Positions 18,103 to 27,696 of a stretch of 64,000 bases of DNA are shown here, piece by piece (positions within the stretch are counted from its first letter, which is position 1; the number at the start of each line of letters is the position of its first letter). This DNA comes from an uncultured Paracoccaceae bacterium (GTDB lineage Bacteria; Pseudomonadota; Alphaproteobacteria; Rhodobacterales; Rhodobacteraceae). The notes below the pieces were generated by a model. The model did not search any database, was not told the origin of the DNA, and was given only the letters and a program-made list of their open reading frames with translations. The stretch spans positions 186,001-250,000 of the forward strand of contig CANMQO010000005.1 in the NCBI GenBank assembly GCA_947500055.1, in the 5' to 3' direction. Position numbers and translations under genes: made by a program.

Positions 18103-18127
18103 GGCCCGTGGCGCAATGCCGCGGGCC
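18103..18127 (+). terminator. Intercistronic hairpin after the binding-protein gene
   Basis: GGCCCGTGGC (18103-18112) and GCCGCGGGCC (18118-18127) form a 10-bp stem with one G-U pair and a 5-base loop. No strong U-tract follows. Such hairpins after a binding-protein gene usually stabilise the upstream mRNA or cause partial termination, giving more binding protein than permease. Confidence 0.6.
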
Positions 18128-18223
18128 TTGCCGCGCAGCTACATGAAATACAGGCAGCTTTGAGCGCCCCCGAGCGGACCGGGGTGTTTTGACCTACCTG
18201 ACAGCCAGTAAACGGGGGATGAA

Positions 18224-19147
18224 ATGGCGGTGACAGACACCGGACAGACCGGCGCAGGGGCTAAGAAACCCTCTCCGCTATTCAAGAACTTGACGGCCAA
18301 GATTGCGGCCATTCCAATGATCATGACCGCACTTGTGGTGTTTATCGGATGTACGCTCTGGACGATCTATCATTCCTTCACCAAATCGCGTCTTCTGCCT
18401 GCCCCGGATAGATGGGTTGGCTTAGAGAATTACGAACGGTTGTGGAGCGAGAACCGCTGGATCGTCAGTATCGAAAACCTAGCCATCTATGGCGCATGTT
18501 CCCTGATTCTGTCGCTGGTGATTGGTTTCATTCTGGCCGCACTTCTTGATCGGAAAATCCGGTTCGAGAACACGATCCGCACGATTATCCTTTATCCCTT
18601 TGCCCTTTCATTTGTTGTGACGGGACTGGTCTGGCAGTGGATCCTGAACCCGCAATTGGGCCTGCAGAATGTGGTCCGCGGCTGGGGGTGGGAGACATTT
18701 ACCTTCGATCCCATCAACAACGCCGACATTGTGATCTACGGCATCCTGATTGCGGGCATCTGGCAAGGCTCCGGCTTTGTGATGGTGTTGCTGCTGGCAG
18801 GCATGCGCGGCATCGACGAGGACGTCTGGAAGGCGTCGCGGGTTGAGGGCATTCCGGCATGGAAAACCTATATCTTTATCGTGATCCCGATGATGCGTCC
18901 GGTTTTTGTGACCGCGCTGGTGATCATCTCTGCGGGGATCATCAAGGTTTATGACCTTGTTGTCGCCCAAACCTCTGGCGGGCCGGGCATCGCGTCCGAA
19001 GTACCTGCGAAATACGTCATCGAGAAAATGTTCACATCGCAGAATCTCGGGCTGGGCTTTGCGGCCTCGACCATGATGCTGCTTAGCGTGCTGGTGGTGC
19101 TGATCCCATGGGCCTACCTCGAATTCGGAGGCAAGAAAAATGGTTGA
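18224..19147 (+). CDS. ABC sugar transporter permease (MalF-type)
   Basis: 307 residues with six predicted membrane segments, the first at about 26-47. The cytoplasmic EAA loop is DEDVWKASRVEGIPAWKTYI-FIVIPMM, the contact site for the ATPase. N-terminal ~20 residues are polar. It forms the membrane channel with the next gene product. The reading frames overlap by eight bases, indicating coupled translation. Confidence 0.92.
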   Translation: MAVTDTGQTGAGAKKPSPLFKNLTAKIAAIPMIMTALVVFIGCTLWTIYHSFTKSRLLPAPDRWVGLENYERLWSENRWIVSIENLAIYGACSLILSLVIGFILAALLDRKIRFENTIRTIILYPFALSFVVTGLVWQWILNPQLGLQNVVRGWGWETFTFDPINNADIVIYGILIAGIWQGSGFVMVLLLAGMRGIDEDVWKASRVEGIPAWKTYIFIVIPMMRPVFVTALVIISAGIIKVYDLVVAQTSGGPGIASEVPAKYVIEKMFTSQNLGLGFAASTMMLLSVLVVLIPWAYLEFGGKKNG

Positions 19148-20099
19148 TGCAACAGTGAACGCACAGTCAGGGCCACGCGGGCCAAAACCCAAACGGGTCA
19201 TGTCCTCCACCAATATCATTATCTACGGCACGCTTTTTGTGGTCTGCCTGTACTACTTGCTGCCGCTTTATGTGATGATCGTGACCTCGTTGAAGGGCAT
19301 GCCGGAAATCCGGCTTGGCAACATCTTTGGCCCGCCCGTCGAAGTCACGTTTGAACCTTGGGTCAAGGCATGGTCCGAGGCGTGTACCGGCATCAATTGC
19401 GAAGGGCTATCGCGGGGGTTCTGGAACTCGGTCTGGATCCTTGTGCCATCTGTCATCATTTCGATAGCGATTGCATCGGTGAATGGCTACGCCCTTGCCA
19501 ATTGGCGGTTCAAAGGGTCCGAGGTCTTCTTTACCATCCTGATTTTCGGGGCCTTCATCCCCTATCAGGTGATGATCTACCCTATCGTGATCATCCTGCG
19601 CGAAAGTGGTGAGGGGATCACATGGTTTCTGCGCCTGTTTAACGAAGATGCGTCTGCATTCCGTTTGATGGGGTCGCTTTCGGGTCTTGTGATCGTGCAC
19701 ACGATCTTTGGCATGCCGATCCTGACACTGCTGTTCCGCAATTACTTCACCTCCGTCCCGGAAGAGCTGTTCAAGGCCGCCCGCGTCGATGGCGCCGGCT
19801 TCTGGGGCATCTATTTCCGGATCATGCTGCCGATGTCGCTGCCGATCTTTGTCGTCGCGATGATCCTGCAGGTCACGGGCATCTGGAACGATTTCCTGTT
19901 TGGCGTGATCTACACCAAGCCGGAAACATATCCGATGACGGTGCAGCTGAATAACATCGTGAATTCGGTTCAGGGCGTGAAAGAATACAACGTCAACATG
20001 GCCGCCACCCTTCTTACCGGGCTTGTCCCACTCATCATTTACTTCGCTTCCGGCAAACTTTTCGTCCGGGGCATCGCTGCAGGAGCCGTCAAAGGATGA
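19140..20099 (+). CDS. ABC sugar transporter permease (MalG-type)
   Basis: 319 residues, six membrane segments after a basic N-terminus (PRGPKPKRVM). The EAA loop reads PEELFKAARVDGAGFWGIYFRIMLPMSLP. A periplasmic loop with TGINCEGLSRG carries the usual substrate-side extension seen in AglG/ThuG-like permeases. The ATG lies 13 bases after a GGAGG site inside the preceding gene; the 3' end overlaps the ATPase gene (ATGA). Confidence 0.92.
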   Translation: MVDATVNAQSGPRGPKPKRVMSSTNIIIYGTLFVVCLYYLLPLYVMIVTSLKGMPEIRLGNIFGPPVEVTFEPWVKAWSEACTGINCEGLSRGFWNSVWILVPSVIISIAIASVNGYALANWRFKGSEVFFTILIFGAFIPYQVMIYPIVIILRESGEGITWFLRLFNEDASAFRLMGSLSGLVIVHTIFGMPILTLLFRNYFTSVPEELFKAARVDGAGFWGIYFRIMLPMSLPIFVVAMILQVTGIWNDFLFGVIYTKPETYPMTVQLNNIVNSVQGVKEYNVNMAATLLTGLVPLIIYFASGKLFVRGIAAGAVKG

Positions 20100-21175
20100 C
20101 ATATTCCGTTGAAATCAAACAACTCGACCTGGCTTTCGGGTCGGTCAAAGTCCTGCAAGGGCTGGATCTGAATATCAACGAAGGCGAGTTTCTTGTGCTG
20201 CTGGGGTCGTCGGGCTGTGGCAAATCCACGTTGCTGAACTGTATCGCTGGTTTGTTGGAGATCACTGACGGTCAGATTTACATCAAGGGTGAAAACGTCA
20301 CCTGGGCCGAACCGTCAGAGCGGGGCATCGGCATGGTGTTCCAATCCTATGCACTTTATCCGCAGATGACGGTGAAGGGGAATCTGTCATTCGGCCTGAA
20401 GAACGCAAAAGTGCCAAAGGACGAGATCGAAAAGCGTGTCGCCCGTGCCGCTGAAATCCTGCAAATCGGGCCGCTTCTGGACCGGAAACCGGGTGCCTTA
20501 TCCGGTGGGCAGCGGCAGCGTGTTGCCATCGGTCGCGCGCTGGTGCGCGATGTGGATGTGTTCCTGTTCGACGAACCGCTTTCGAACCTTGATGCCAAGC
20601 TGCGCGTGGATTTGCGGGTGGAGCTGAAGCGGCTGCACAATCAGCTTGAAAACACGATGATCTACGTGACCCATGACCAGATCGAGGCGATGACACTGGC
20701 CGACCGGATCGCGATCATGAAGGGCGGGCAAATCATGCAATTGGCCAGCCCGGACGAGATCTATAACAGGCCGCGCAACCTTTATGTTGCGGACTTTATC
20801 GGCTCACCTTCCATGAACTTCATCGAAGGGCATCTGGAGGGCGGTAATTTCAAGGTCGATGACATGGTTCTGCCCATGGATGGCTATGAATTTGTGGCGC
20901 CGCAGACGGCTGACCGGCCCGCAACTATCGGCATTCGACCGGAACATGTGGTCACCGGCGAGCTTGTCCGTAATACGCCGCTGAAATTCAGTGTTGATAT
21001 TGATCTGGTGGAACCGATGGGGTCTGACACACTGGTTTACGCCCAACTGGGGCGGCATCCGTTTCGTATCCGGATGGATGGGCAGGCCCGCGTCAACGTG
21101 GGTGAGACCATTGAAATCGGTGTGGATCCGTCCCGCGCGTCGCTGTTTGACAAAGCGACCGAGGACCGTTTGTGA
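20096..21175 (+). CDS. ABC sugar transporter ATPase (UgpC/MalK-type)
   Basis: 359 residues. Walker A GSSGCGKST, Q-loop FQSYALYPQMTV, signature LSGGQRQRVAIGRAL, Walker B VFLFDEPLSNLD and switch His in YVTHDQIEAMTLADR are all intact. The C-terminal ~125 residues form the TOBE/OB domain (IGIRPEHV) typical of MalK-like sugar ATPases. Energises uptake by the two permeases. Overlaps the upstream and downstream genes by four bases each. Confidence 0.95.
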   Translation: MTYSVEIKQLDLAFGSVKVLQGLDLNINEGEFLVLLGSSGCGKSTLLNCIAGLLEITDGQIYIKGENVTWAEPSERGIGMVFQSYALYPQMTVKGNLSFGLKNAKVPKDEIEKRVARAAEILQIGPLLDRKPGALSGGQRQRVAIGRALVRDVDVFLFDEPLSNLDAKLRVDLRVELKRLHNQLENTMIYVTHDQIEAMTLADRIAIMKGGQIMQLASPDEIYNRPRNLYVADFIGSPSMNFIEGHLEGGNFKVDDMVLPMDGYEFVAPQTADRPATIGIRPEHVVTGELVRNTPLKFSVDIDLVEPMGSDTLVYAQLGRHPFRIRMDGQARVNVGETIEIGVDPSRASLFDKATEDRL

Positions 21176-23556
21176 CGCTTTGCGACCTCGCCGGCCCATG
21201 GACGCTGACAGATGTCCATGGGGAGTATCGCTGCCCCATGCAGATGCCCACTGACGGGATCACGGCCTTGCACAATGCGGGACTGATCCCTGACCCCTAT
21301 TGGGGTCGGAACGAATATGATCTGCGCTGGATTTGTGAGCGGGACTGGACCGCATCACGCAACTTTACGTTGACAGACGCGGATGCGGTGTTGATCCTGT
21401 CAGGTGTCGATACCATTGTCACCGTCAAGGTGAATGACCAGATTGTTCTGCGTGCAGAAAACGCATTCAGGACCTACCGTGTGTCGCTCACGGGCACAGC
21501 ACGGGTGGGAAATAACACTGTCAGTGTGACGTTTCACTCCGTCACTGCTGCCGGTGCCGCCAAGCAGGAGGCCCACCCGTTCCCACTCCCCCAAAGTGAA
21601 AACTGCCCCATTCCAAACGGGAACATGTTGCGCAAACCCGCCTGCGATTTCGGCTGGGACTGGAATATCGCGTTGGCACCTTTCGGGATTTACGGGCAGA
21701 TGCAGATTGTGTCTGCCGCCGATCCGCATATTGACCGGATCATGGTGCAGCAGGCCCATCACGATGCCGGTGTCGATCTGGAACTGGCGGTGCATGTCAC
21801 CGGCGATGACGGGCCAGTGACAGCCAGAATGGCAGGGCAGGTGGTTTCCGCCCTTTGCGAAAACGGGGTTGCCAGACTTGCCTTGCACGTGGCTGACCCG
21901 ATCCTCTGGTGGCCCGCAGGGCAGGGGCCGCAGCATCTGTATGACCTTGAGGTCACATGCGGAGCGGCAACCGAAACCCGGCGTGTCGGCCTGCGCCAGA
22001 TCGCATTGGTGACGGAGCCTGACGACGCGGGCCTTGGGTTCAAGTTTCGCGTCAACGGGCGCGATGTGTTCTGCAAGGGGGCCAATTGGATACCCGCAGA
22101 TGCATTGCCCGGCCGCATCACCGACGCCAAGACCAAAGCGCTGCTGCAATCCGCAGCCGATGCCAATATGAACATGGTCCGCGTCTGGGGCGGCGGGCGG
22201 TACGAGCCGCAATCGTTTTACGACGCCTGTGATGAACTGGGTCTGATGGTCTGGCAGGATTTCATGTTTGCCTGCAACCTCTACCCGTCCGACCCCGCAT
22301 ATCTGGCCGAGGTCAAAGCGGAGGCCGAGGAAAATGTCAGCCGCCTTCATCACCACGCCTGTCTGGCCTTGTGGTGCGGCGATAATGAACTGATCGGCGC
22401 GCTGGACTGGTACGACTGCAGCCGCACGGACAGGGACCGATACCTTGTCAATTATGACCGGTTGAACCGCACGCTTGAGACGGCATTGTTTGAGACTGAC
22501 CCCATAGCCAATTGGTGGCCGTCCTCACCATCGCCCGGGCCACTCAGCTTTGGGGATGCCTGGCATGATGATGGATCCGGTGACATGCATTTCTGGTCGG
22601 TTTGGCACGAAGGGCGAGATTTTGAGCATTACCGTGATGTCAGTCCGCGGTTTTGTTCCGAATTCGGGTTTCAAAGCTACCCGTCGATGATCGAGGTTGA
22701 GCGCTTTGCTGGGCCGGATGATCAGAATATCGCGGCCCCCGTATTGGAAAGTCACCAAAAGAATGCAGGCGGCAATGCGCGTATCGCCGAAACCATGTTT
22801 CGATATTTCCGCTGGCCCACGGCGTTCGACGATTTTGTTTATCTGTCGCAAGTGCAGCAGGGTTTGGCGATCCAGACTGCTGTCACCCATTGGCGCAGCC
22901 TGAAGCCCCATTGCATGGGCACGCTGATCTGGCAGTTGAACGACACCTGGCCGGTGTGTTCATGGGCCTCGCTTAATCATCAGGGCGACTGGAAACTGCT
23001 GCACCATATGGCACAGCGCTTTTTCGCCCCGGTTCTGGTGACTGCTGTGCCGCAGGGCGATGTGATCACCTTGCGCGCGGTCAATGACAACCCGGACAAT
23101 GTTGTGATCGACGTCGCGGCGCATGCCGTGGCCATGGATGGCAGCCGCCGTTCGCTGGGGCAGGCACGGCTATCTGTCGGTGACAGCGCCGTTGATGCGC
23201 TGTCAATCGCCAAGGGCGCGCTTGGCGATCAGGAGGTGCTGGCATTTGACTGGCATGGACCGGATGGCGTGCAAGGTGAGGACGTCTTTGCGCCGCGCCC
23301 CTTCAAGGATTTCGATCTGCAGGCCCCAGAACTCTTGTCCGAAATCGCAAAAGACGGCGCGGCCTGGACGATCACGCTCTCAGCCCGGAAGCTCGCGTTA
23401 TTTGTTGCGGTTGAGGCTGATGTGGCTGGCCGCTTTGACGCAAATGCGGTGCCCGTGTTCCCCGGCAAGCCCGTGACCATCTGTTTCACCCCGGCAGATC
23501 CAAATGCCGCACCGGAATTCACGCTGCGCGATCTGCACAGCGCCACTTATGCCTAG
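21172..23556 (+). CDS. Beta-mannosidase, glycoside hydrolase family 2
   Basis: 794 residues, GTG start overlapping the ATPase stop. Domains run from an N-terminal beta-sandwich (PWTLTDVHGEY) through an Ig-like domain to a TIM barrel. The barrel has MVRVWGGGRYEPQSFYDACDELGLMVWQDFMFACNLYP, the acid/base Glu in LWCGDNEL, the nucleophile Glu in FCSEFGFQSYPS and GTLIWQLNDTWPVCSWAS. These are characteristic of GH2 beta-mannosidases rather than beta-galactosidases. No signal peptide, so it should act in the cytoplasm on imported beta-mannosides. A changed acid/base context (GDNE where many family members have xNNE) keeps the Glu. Confidence 0.88.
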   Translation: MTLCDLAGPWTLTDVHGEYRCPMQMPTDGITALHNAGLIPDPYWGRNEYDLRWICERDWTASRNFTLTDADAVLILSGVDTIVTVKVNDQIVLRAENAFRTYRVSLTGTARVGNNTVSVTFHSVTAAGAAKQEAHPFPLPQSENCPIPNGNMLRKPACDFGWDWNIALAPFGIYGQMQIVSAADPHIDRIMVQQAHHDAGVDLELAVHVTGDDGPVTARMAGQVVSALCENGVARLALHVADPILWWPAGQGPQHLYDLEVTCGAATETRRVGLRQIALVTEPDDAGLGFKFRVNGRDVFCKGANWIPADALPGRITDAKTKALLQSAADANMNMVRVWGGGRYEPQSFYDACDELGLMVWQDFMFACNLYPSDPAYLAEVKAEAEENVSRLHHHACLALWCGDNELIGALDWYDCSRTDRDRYLVNYDRLNRTLETALFETDPIANWWPSSPSPGPLSFGDAWHDDGSGDMHFWSVWHEGRDFEHYRDVSPRFCSEFGFQSYPSMIEVERFAGPDDQNIAAPVLESHQKNAGGNARIAETMFRYFRWPTAFDDFVYLSQVQQGLAIQTAVTHWRSLKPHCMGTLIWQLNDTWPVCSWASLNHQGDWKLLHHMAQRFFAPVLVTAVPQGDVITLRAVNDNPDNVVIDVAAHAVAMDGSRRSLGQARLSVGDSAVDALSIAKGALGDQEVLAFDWHGPDGVQGEDVFAPRPFKDFDLQAPELLSEIAKDGAAWTITLSARKLALFVAVEADVAGRFDANAVPVFPGKPVTICFTPADPNAAPEFTLRDLHSATYA

Positions 23557-23574
23557 GACAGCGAAGGAATGACC

Positions 23575-24321
23575 ATGCTCCAGATTTCTTATCAACTCTA
23601 CTGTTCGCGGAACTTTCCGCCGCTTGCAGATACGCTCCGGATGCTGGCAAGGGCAGGGTACAAATCTGTCGAAGGATATGGCGGCCTGTTCGATGATCTT
23701 GCCGGGCTGCGCGCCGGGCTGGATGAAAACGGCTTGCAGATGACAAGCTGCCATTTCGGGCTGGACATGATCGAGGAGGACCTGCCCGGAACGCTGGATA
23801 TCATCAGGACGCTTGGCATCAAAAAGGTGTTTGCCCCGTTTCTGACGCCCGATCAAAGACCGGTTGACGCGGCAGGCTGGGCGGATTTTGGCAAACGGCT
23901 CGTCAAAGCTGGCCGTCCGTTGCAGGACGCGGGCATCGCGTTCGGCTGGCATAACCACGCGTTTGAGTTTGACGCGACCGAAACCGGCGAGTTGCCGATA
24001 GACCTGATTGCAGGCGCTTCAGAGGATTTGCTGCTGGAACTTGATCTTGGCTGGGTGCGGGTTGCGGGCCTGAACCCTGTTGACTGGATCAACAAATATG
24101 CTGGCCGGATCACGTCGGCGCATATCAAGGATATTGCCCCGGAAGGTACCTGCGCTGATGAGGATGGATGGGCCGATGTGGGGCATGGCAGCATGGATTG
24201 GCCTGCCGTTCACGCGGCCCTGAAGGCTGCCAATTGCACGCATTACGTGATTGAGCATGACAATCCCAGCGATCACTATCGATTTGCGACCCGCAGTCTG
24301 GCTGCCGTCCAGCAATTCTAA
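23575..24321 (+). CDS. Sugar phosphate isomerase/epimerase family (TIM barrel)
   Basis: 248 residues. AP endonuclease family 2 fold: QISYQLYCSRNFPP, AGYKSVEGYGGLFD, SCHFGLD, FGWHNHAFEF, LLELDLGWVRVAG, SAHIKDIAP and VGHGSMDWP, with metal ligands Glu, Asp, His and Glu. Xylose-isomerase-like proteins of this type act as ketose epimerases, inosose dehydratases or 3-keto-glycoside lyases. ATG 23575 sits six bases after AAGGA; the ATG at 23569 touches that site. Position after the beta-mannosidase suggests action on the released sugar or a 3-keto intermediate. Confidence 0.82.
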   Translation: MLQISYQLYCSRNFPPLADTLRMLARAGYKSVEGYGGLFDDLAGLRAGLDENGLQMTSCHFGLDMIEEDLPGTLDIIRTLGIKKVFAPFLTPDQRPVDAAGWADFGKRLVKAGRPLQDAGIAFGWHNHAFEFDATETGELPIDLIAGASEDLLLELDLGWVRVAGLNPVDWINKYAGRITSAHIKDIAPEGTCADEDGWADVGHGSMDWPAVHAALKAANCTHYVIEHDNPSDHYRFATRSLAAVQQF

Positions 24322-24330
24322 GGAAAGCAC

Positions 24331-25449
24331 ATGACACAACTTGGCGTTGGCATCATTGGATGCGGAAATATCTCTGCCGCCTATTGCAGACTGGCCCCGA
24401 TGTTTAAGGCGCTGTCGGTCAAGGCCGTGGCGGATATCAACATGGATGCAGCACGGGCGCGGGCGGATGAATTCCGACTGCGGGCGGAAACCGTCGATGA
24501 TTTGCTGCGGGCCAGTGATATTGACGTGATCGTCAACCTGACGATCCCCGCGGTGCATTTTGCGGTGACCAAAAGCATATTGGAGGCAGGCAAACATGCC
24601 TATTCCGAGAAGCCGCTGGTCCTGACCCTTTCCGAGGCAGAAACGCTGCGCGAACTGGCAGCATCGCGGAACCTGTCTGTTGGCTCGGCCCCTGATACGT
24701 TTCTTGGCGGCGCGCATCAGCAGGCCCGCGCGGCCATAGATGCAGGGCAGGCAGGCAAGATCATCGGCGGCACATGCCATGTGATGGGGCATGGCATGGA
24801 AAGCTGGCACCCGAACCCTGATTTCTTTTATCAGCCGGGCGCGGGGCCTGTTCTTGATATCGGGCCTTATTACGTGACCAACCTGTTGCAGTTGATCGGG
24901 CCGGTAAAATCGGTTGCCGCGCTGGCCACGACAACCTTTCCCGAAAGGACGATTGGCAATGGTGACCGGATGGGTGAAAAAGTGCCCGTCAACACAGCAA
25001 CCAATATTCACGCATTGTTGGAGTTTGCGAATGGTGCCACGGTTACGCTGGGCGCAAGTTGGGATGTGTGGGCAGATCGGCACAGCAATATGGAGCTTTA
25101 TGGCGAGGATGCATCGCTTTTTGTGCCTGACCCGAACTTCTTTGGTGGCGTCGTTGAGATCGGCGGACAGGATCAGCAGATCACGGCATTGCCCGATTGG
25201 GATCACCCGTTTGGCATCGCCAATGAAGGGGACAGGGCCAATTACCGCTGCGCCGGGCTTGCCGATATGGCCGCCGCAATTGCCGAAGGCCGCCCACATC
25301 GCTGCAGCATTGATCTGGCGGTCCATGCGGTTGACGTGATGACGAGCATTCTGAAAGCCGGAGAAGAACGAAGGTTTGTCAACCTCAGCACAACATGCGC
25401 CCGGCCTGCAGCACTGTCGCCTGATCAGGCGCGGGCGCTGCTGGCGTAA
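24331..25449 (+). CDS. Gfo/Idh/MocA-family oxidoreductase
   Basis: 372 residues. N-terminal Rossmann motif GIIGCGNISAAY and the EKPL segment with the catalytic-domain lysine (AYSEKPLVLT), then DIGPYYVTNLLQLIGP with the His/Tyr-type catalytic region of the family. NAD(P)-dependent oxidation of a sugar or cyclitol is expected. Pairing with the TIM-barrel gene upstream is the arrangement seen in pathways that oxidise sugars to 3-keto forms before cleavage; this is inference. Ribosome site AAGGAAAG. Ends six bases before the convergent gene. Confidence 0.85.
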   Translation: MTQLGVGIIGCGNISAAYCRLAPMFKALSVKAVADINMDAARARADEFRLRAETVDDLLRASDIDVIVNLTIPAVHFAVTKSILEAGKHAYSEKPLVLTLSEAETLRELAASRNLSVGSAPDTFLGGAHQQARAAIDAGQAGKIIGGTCHVMGHGMESWHPNPDFFYQPGAGPVLDIGPYYVTNLLQLIGPVKSVAALATTTFPERTIGNGDRMGEKVPVNTATNIHALLEFANGATVTLGASWDVWADRHSNMELYGEDASLFVPDPNFFGGVVEIGGQDQQITALPDWDHPFGIANEGDRANYRCAGLADMAAAIAEGRPHRCSIDLAVHAVDVMTSILKAGEERRFVNLSTTCARPAALSPDQARALLA

Positions 25450-25455
25450 GACGCG

Positions 25456-25860
25456 CTACCCGACCATGCGCAGGTTAGGGCCGGTATTGGCAATCGGCCC
25501 GCCAAATTGGCGCATCAGCTGCGCATGCGGGTGACCCAGATCTGCGGCACTGCAAATATGGTCGCCATTCAGAGCGTACAGGCTTAACCCGCCCCCACGG
25601 CGCAGGAACTGATACCCTTTGCGCCGGACACGTCGCTGCAGATCCTGCCAATCCAAAGCGTCGCGCACATCGTCTTCCAACTGCACACGCAGCGGTGCGA
25701 GTATCTTTTCCAGCCGTCTGGCGCGGGCGTGTTTTCGGCGTCGCAGATCGTTGTGCAGCGCCTCGCGCACCAGATCGCCAATGGTCAATTCATCGCGCCC
25801 GCCAAGATGTTGCAGCGCGTCAGCTAATTCCGGTGTCAAACCAAGCACAATTTCTTTCAT
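25456..25860 (-). CDS. Hypothetical protein with N-terminal ribbon-helix-helix-like segment
   Basis: 134 residues. Residues 1-45 (EIVLGLTPELADALQHLG to LVREALHNDLRRR) resemble a ribbon-helix-helix DNA-binding or antitoxin-like fold. A basic linker follows (KHARARRLEKILAPLRV). The C-terminal ~45 residues (YQFLRRGGGLSLY, HICSAADLGHPHAQLMRQFGGP) recall short segments seen in mobilisation proteins, but no family can be named. No toxin partner lies next to it. Plausible small DNA-binding protein. Confidence 0.6.
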   Translation of the reverse strand: MKEIVLGLTPELADALQHLGGRDELTIGDLVREALHNDLRRRKHARARRLEKILAPLRVQLEDDVRDALDWQDLQRRVRRKGYQFLRRGGGLSLYALNGDHICSAADLGHPHAQLMRQFGGPIANTGPNLRMVG

Positions 25861-25894
25861 GCCTGCATATCAGTGGTTTTAGGTGAAGAAACCG

Positions 25895-27070
25895 TTAAAG
25901 CCCGGCATCCGCTGCGATTTCGGCACGGCTTTTCCTTGCCCTTTCGGTTGCGGATTTCAACTGGCCGCATGCGGCCATGATATCTTCGCCCCGGGGCTTG
26001 CGGATGGGCGACGCATATCCCGCCTTGTAAATGATGTCCGCAAAGGCGCGGATACGGTTGTTTGAGGACCGCTTGTAAGGGGCGCCGGGCCATTCGTTGA
26101 ACGGGATCAGGTTGATCTTGGCGGGGATGCCGTCGATGAGTTTGATCAGGCGGCGGGCGTCGTCATCGCTGTCATTGATCCCGTCCAGCATCACATATTC
26201 GAAAGTAATGCGCTCGGAGTTGGACACTTTGGGATAAGCGCGCAGCGCATCCAGCAGCGTTTCGATATTCCAGCGCTTGTTGATTGGCACCAGCGTGTTG
26301 CGGACCGCATCGGTCGTGGCATGAAAGGACACCGCCAATTGACAGCCGATCTCCTGCGCCGTGCGTGCAATCTCTGGCACGACGCCAGAGGTCGATAGCG
26401 TGATCCGGCGGCGCGATAGTTGGATACCATGCGGATCCATGGCGATCTTCATCGCGTCGCGCACGTTTTCAAAATTATAAAGCGGCTCGCCCATACCCAT
26501 CAGCACGATATTCGACAAAAGGCGGCTTTCATCGGTGCGCGTGCCGGGCTTGGGCCACTGGTCCAGATCATCACGAGCCAGCATGACCTGCCCGATAATC
26601 TCGCCCGCGGTCAGGTTGCGGACCAGCTTCTGGGTGCCGGTATGGCAAAATGAACAGGTCAGGGTGCACCCAACCTGGGAGGAGATGCATAACGTACCCC
26701 GATCCGTTTCGGGGATGTAAACAACCTCTACCTCATGACCACCAGCGATGCGGCACAGATATTTGCGCGTGCCATCCTCGGACACTTGCCGTGTCACCAC
26801 CTCGGGCAATTCAAGCACAAAATTCTCGGCCAGCATGGCGCGATAGTCTTTGGCCAGGTTGGTCATTTCCGCAAAATCCCGAACGCCCCAATGGTAAACC
26901 CATTGCCAAATCTGACCGGCGCGCATCTTGGCCTGCTTTTCCGGCGTGCCCGCATCGATCAAAGTATCGCGCAACTGATCACGGGACAGGCCAATAAGGT
27001 TCACCGGCCCTTCCGGCATTTTGCGCGGAATGGTCATCACGTCCTGGGTAATCGGGGCCTTGGCGTCCAT
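25895..27070 (-). CDS. rlmN: 23S rRNA (adenine2503-C2)-methyltransferase RlmN
   Basis: 391 residues. The radical-SAM Cys-x3-Cys-x2-Cys cluster is in [12 protein letters not shown], and the mechanistic Cys residues fall in SSQVGC and near the C-terminus (AACGQL). [19 protein letters not shown] and [12 protein letters not shown] are family landmarks. It methylates A2503 of 23S rRNA and A37 of some tRNAs, affecting translation fidelity and some ribosome-targeting antibiotics. The ribosome site is weak (AGAGT). Likely a single-gene transcript. Confidence 0.95.
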   Translation of the reverse strand: MDAKAPITQDVMTIPRKMPEGPVNLIGLSRDQLRDTLIDAGTPEKQAKMRAGQIWQWVYHWGVRDFAEMTNLAKDYRAMLAENFVLELPEVVTRQVSEDGTRKYLCRIAGGHEVEVVYIPETDRGTLCISSQVGCTLTCSFCHTGTQKLVRNLTAGEIIGQVMLARDDLDQWPKPGTRTDESRLLSNIVLMGMGEPLYNFENVRDAMKIAMDPHGIQLSRRRITLSTSGVVPEIARTAQEIGCQLAVSFHATTDAVRNTLVPINKRWNIETLLDALRAYPKVSNSERITFEYVMLDGINDSDDDARRLIKLIDGIPAKINLIPFNEWPGAPYKRSSNNRIRAFADIIYKAGYASPIRKPRGEDIMAACGQLKSATERARKSRAEIAADAGL

Positions 27071-27105
27071 CGGGATACTCTTTTAAGTGGGTCAAGCTGG
27101 GCATA

Positions 27106-27141
27106 TAAGAGAAAGGGCCGGTTTTCACAAGAAAACCAGCC
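27106..27141 (-). terminator. Terminator of the IalB-like gene
   Basis: An 11-bp stem with one mismatch (27116-27126 with 27131-27141, 4-base loop) lies 25 bases after the stop of the IalB-like gene. On the minus strand it is followed by CTTTCTCTTATAT, a U-rich tail. Confidence 0.6.
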
Positions 27142-27165
27142 CCAACTACAAAAGAATAAGTTGGT

Positions 27166-27696
27166 TCAGCCCGCGCAGCGTTTGGCGGCCTCTTCAACGG
27201 CGGCGGTAAAGCCCAACAGGCTGAACGTATCCTCGGTCCGTGTGCCACGGCCAGAGCGGCCAACGGCCACTGCATTTGCGCCGCGCTTCATCGCAGCCAC
27301 GAATTTTGCGTCATCCTCTGGCGTGGCAGGCCAGGCGGTTTCGCCTTCCGTGAACATCTGGAATTTGGTGTCACCCACGGAGAGTTCGACGGTGGACCCG
27401 CTGGCAAATGGGTAACCACCGGCAAACATCACCTGACCCGAGACATTTTCGCTGGGCCGGTAAAACACGATCAGACGAATATCACCACGGCGGACTGTGA
27501 CAGCAGAACCATCACGGGTGTTCACGGTTTCCTTGGGGGCAGATACGGCCCAGCATTCAGCCGGATCGCTCTCAACAAATACGCTCCAGTCGGTATTGGC
27601 GGCAACACGGCTGTCGCTTACCTCCTGCGTGGCGCCCGCGCTTGCCCAGACCAGTAAACCTGTCACGCCAATCGCGCGAAAAATATTTGAAATCAT
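27166..27696 (-). CDS. Invasion-associated locus B (IalB) family protein
   Basis: 176 residues. A signal peptide (IFRAIGVTGLLVWASAGA) precedes a mature domain with two cysteines (ECWAVS near the start, KRCAG at the end), the spacing typical of IalB-type periplasmic proteins. The ATG follows GGAGG with six bases of spacing. The function is not established outside Bartonella, where IalB aids erythrocyte invasion; in marine bacteria it is probably an envelope protein. Divergent from the asparaginase gene across 195 bases. Confidence 0.8.
   Translation of the reverse strand: MISNIFRAIGVTGLLVWASAGATQEVSDSRVAANTDWSVFVESDPAECWAVSAPKETVNTRDGSAVTVRRGDIRLIVFYRPSENVSGQVMFAGGYPFASGSTVELSVGDTKFQMFTEGETAWPATPEDDAKFVAAMKRGANAVAVGRSGRGTRTEDTFSLLGFTAAVEEAAKRCAG

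Noticed and set aside
24019..25326. Minus-strand frame of about 435 codons opposite the isomerase and dehydrogenase genes
   Set aside because: It spans two recognised genes, and its composition is that of an antisense shadow.
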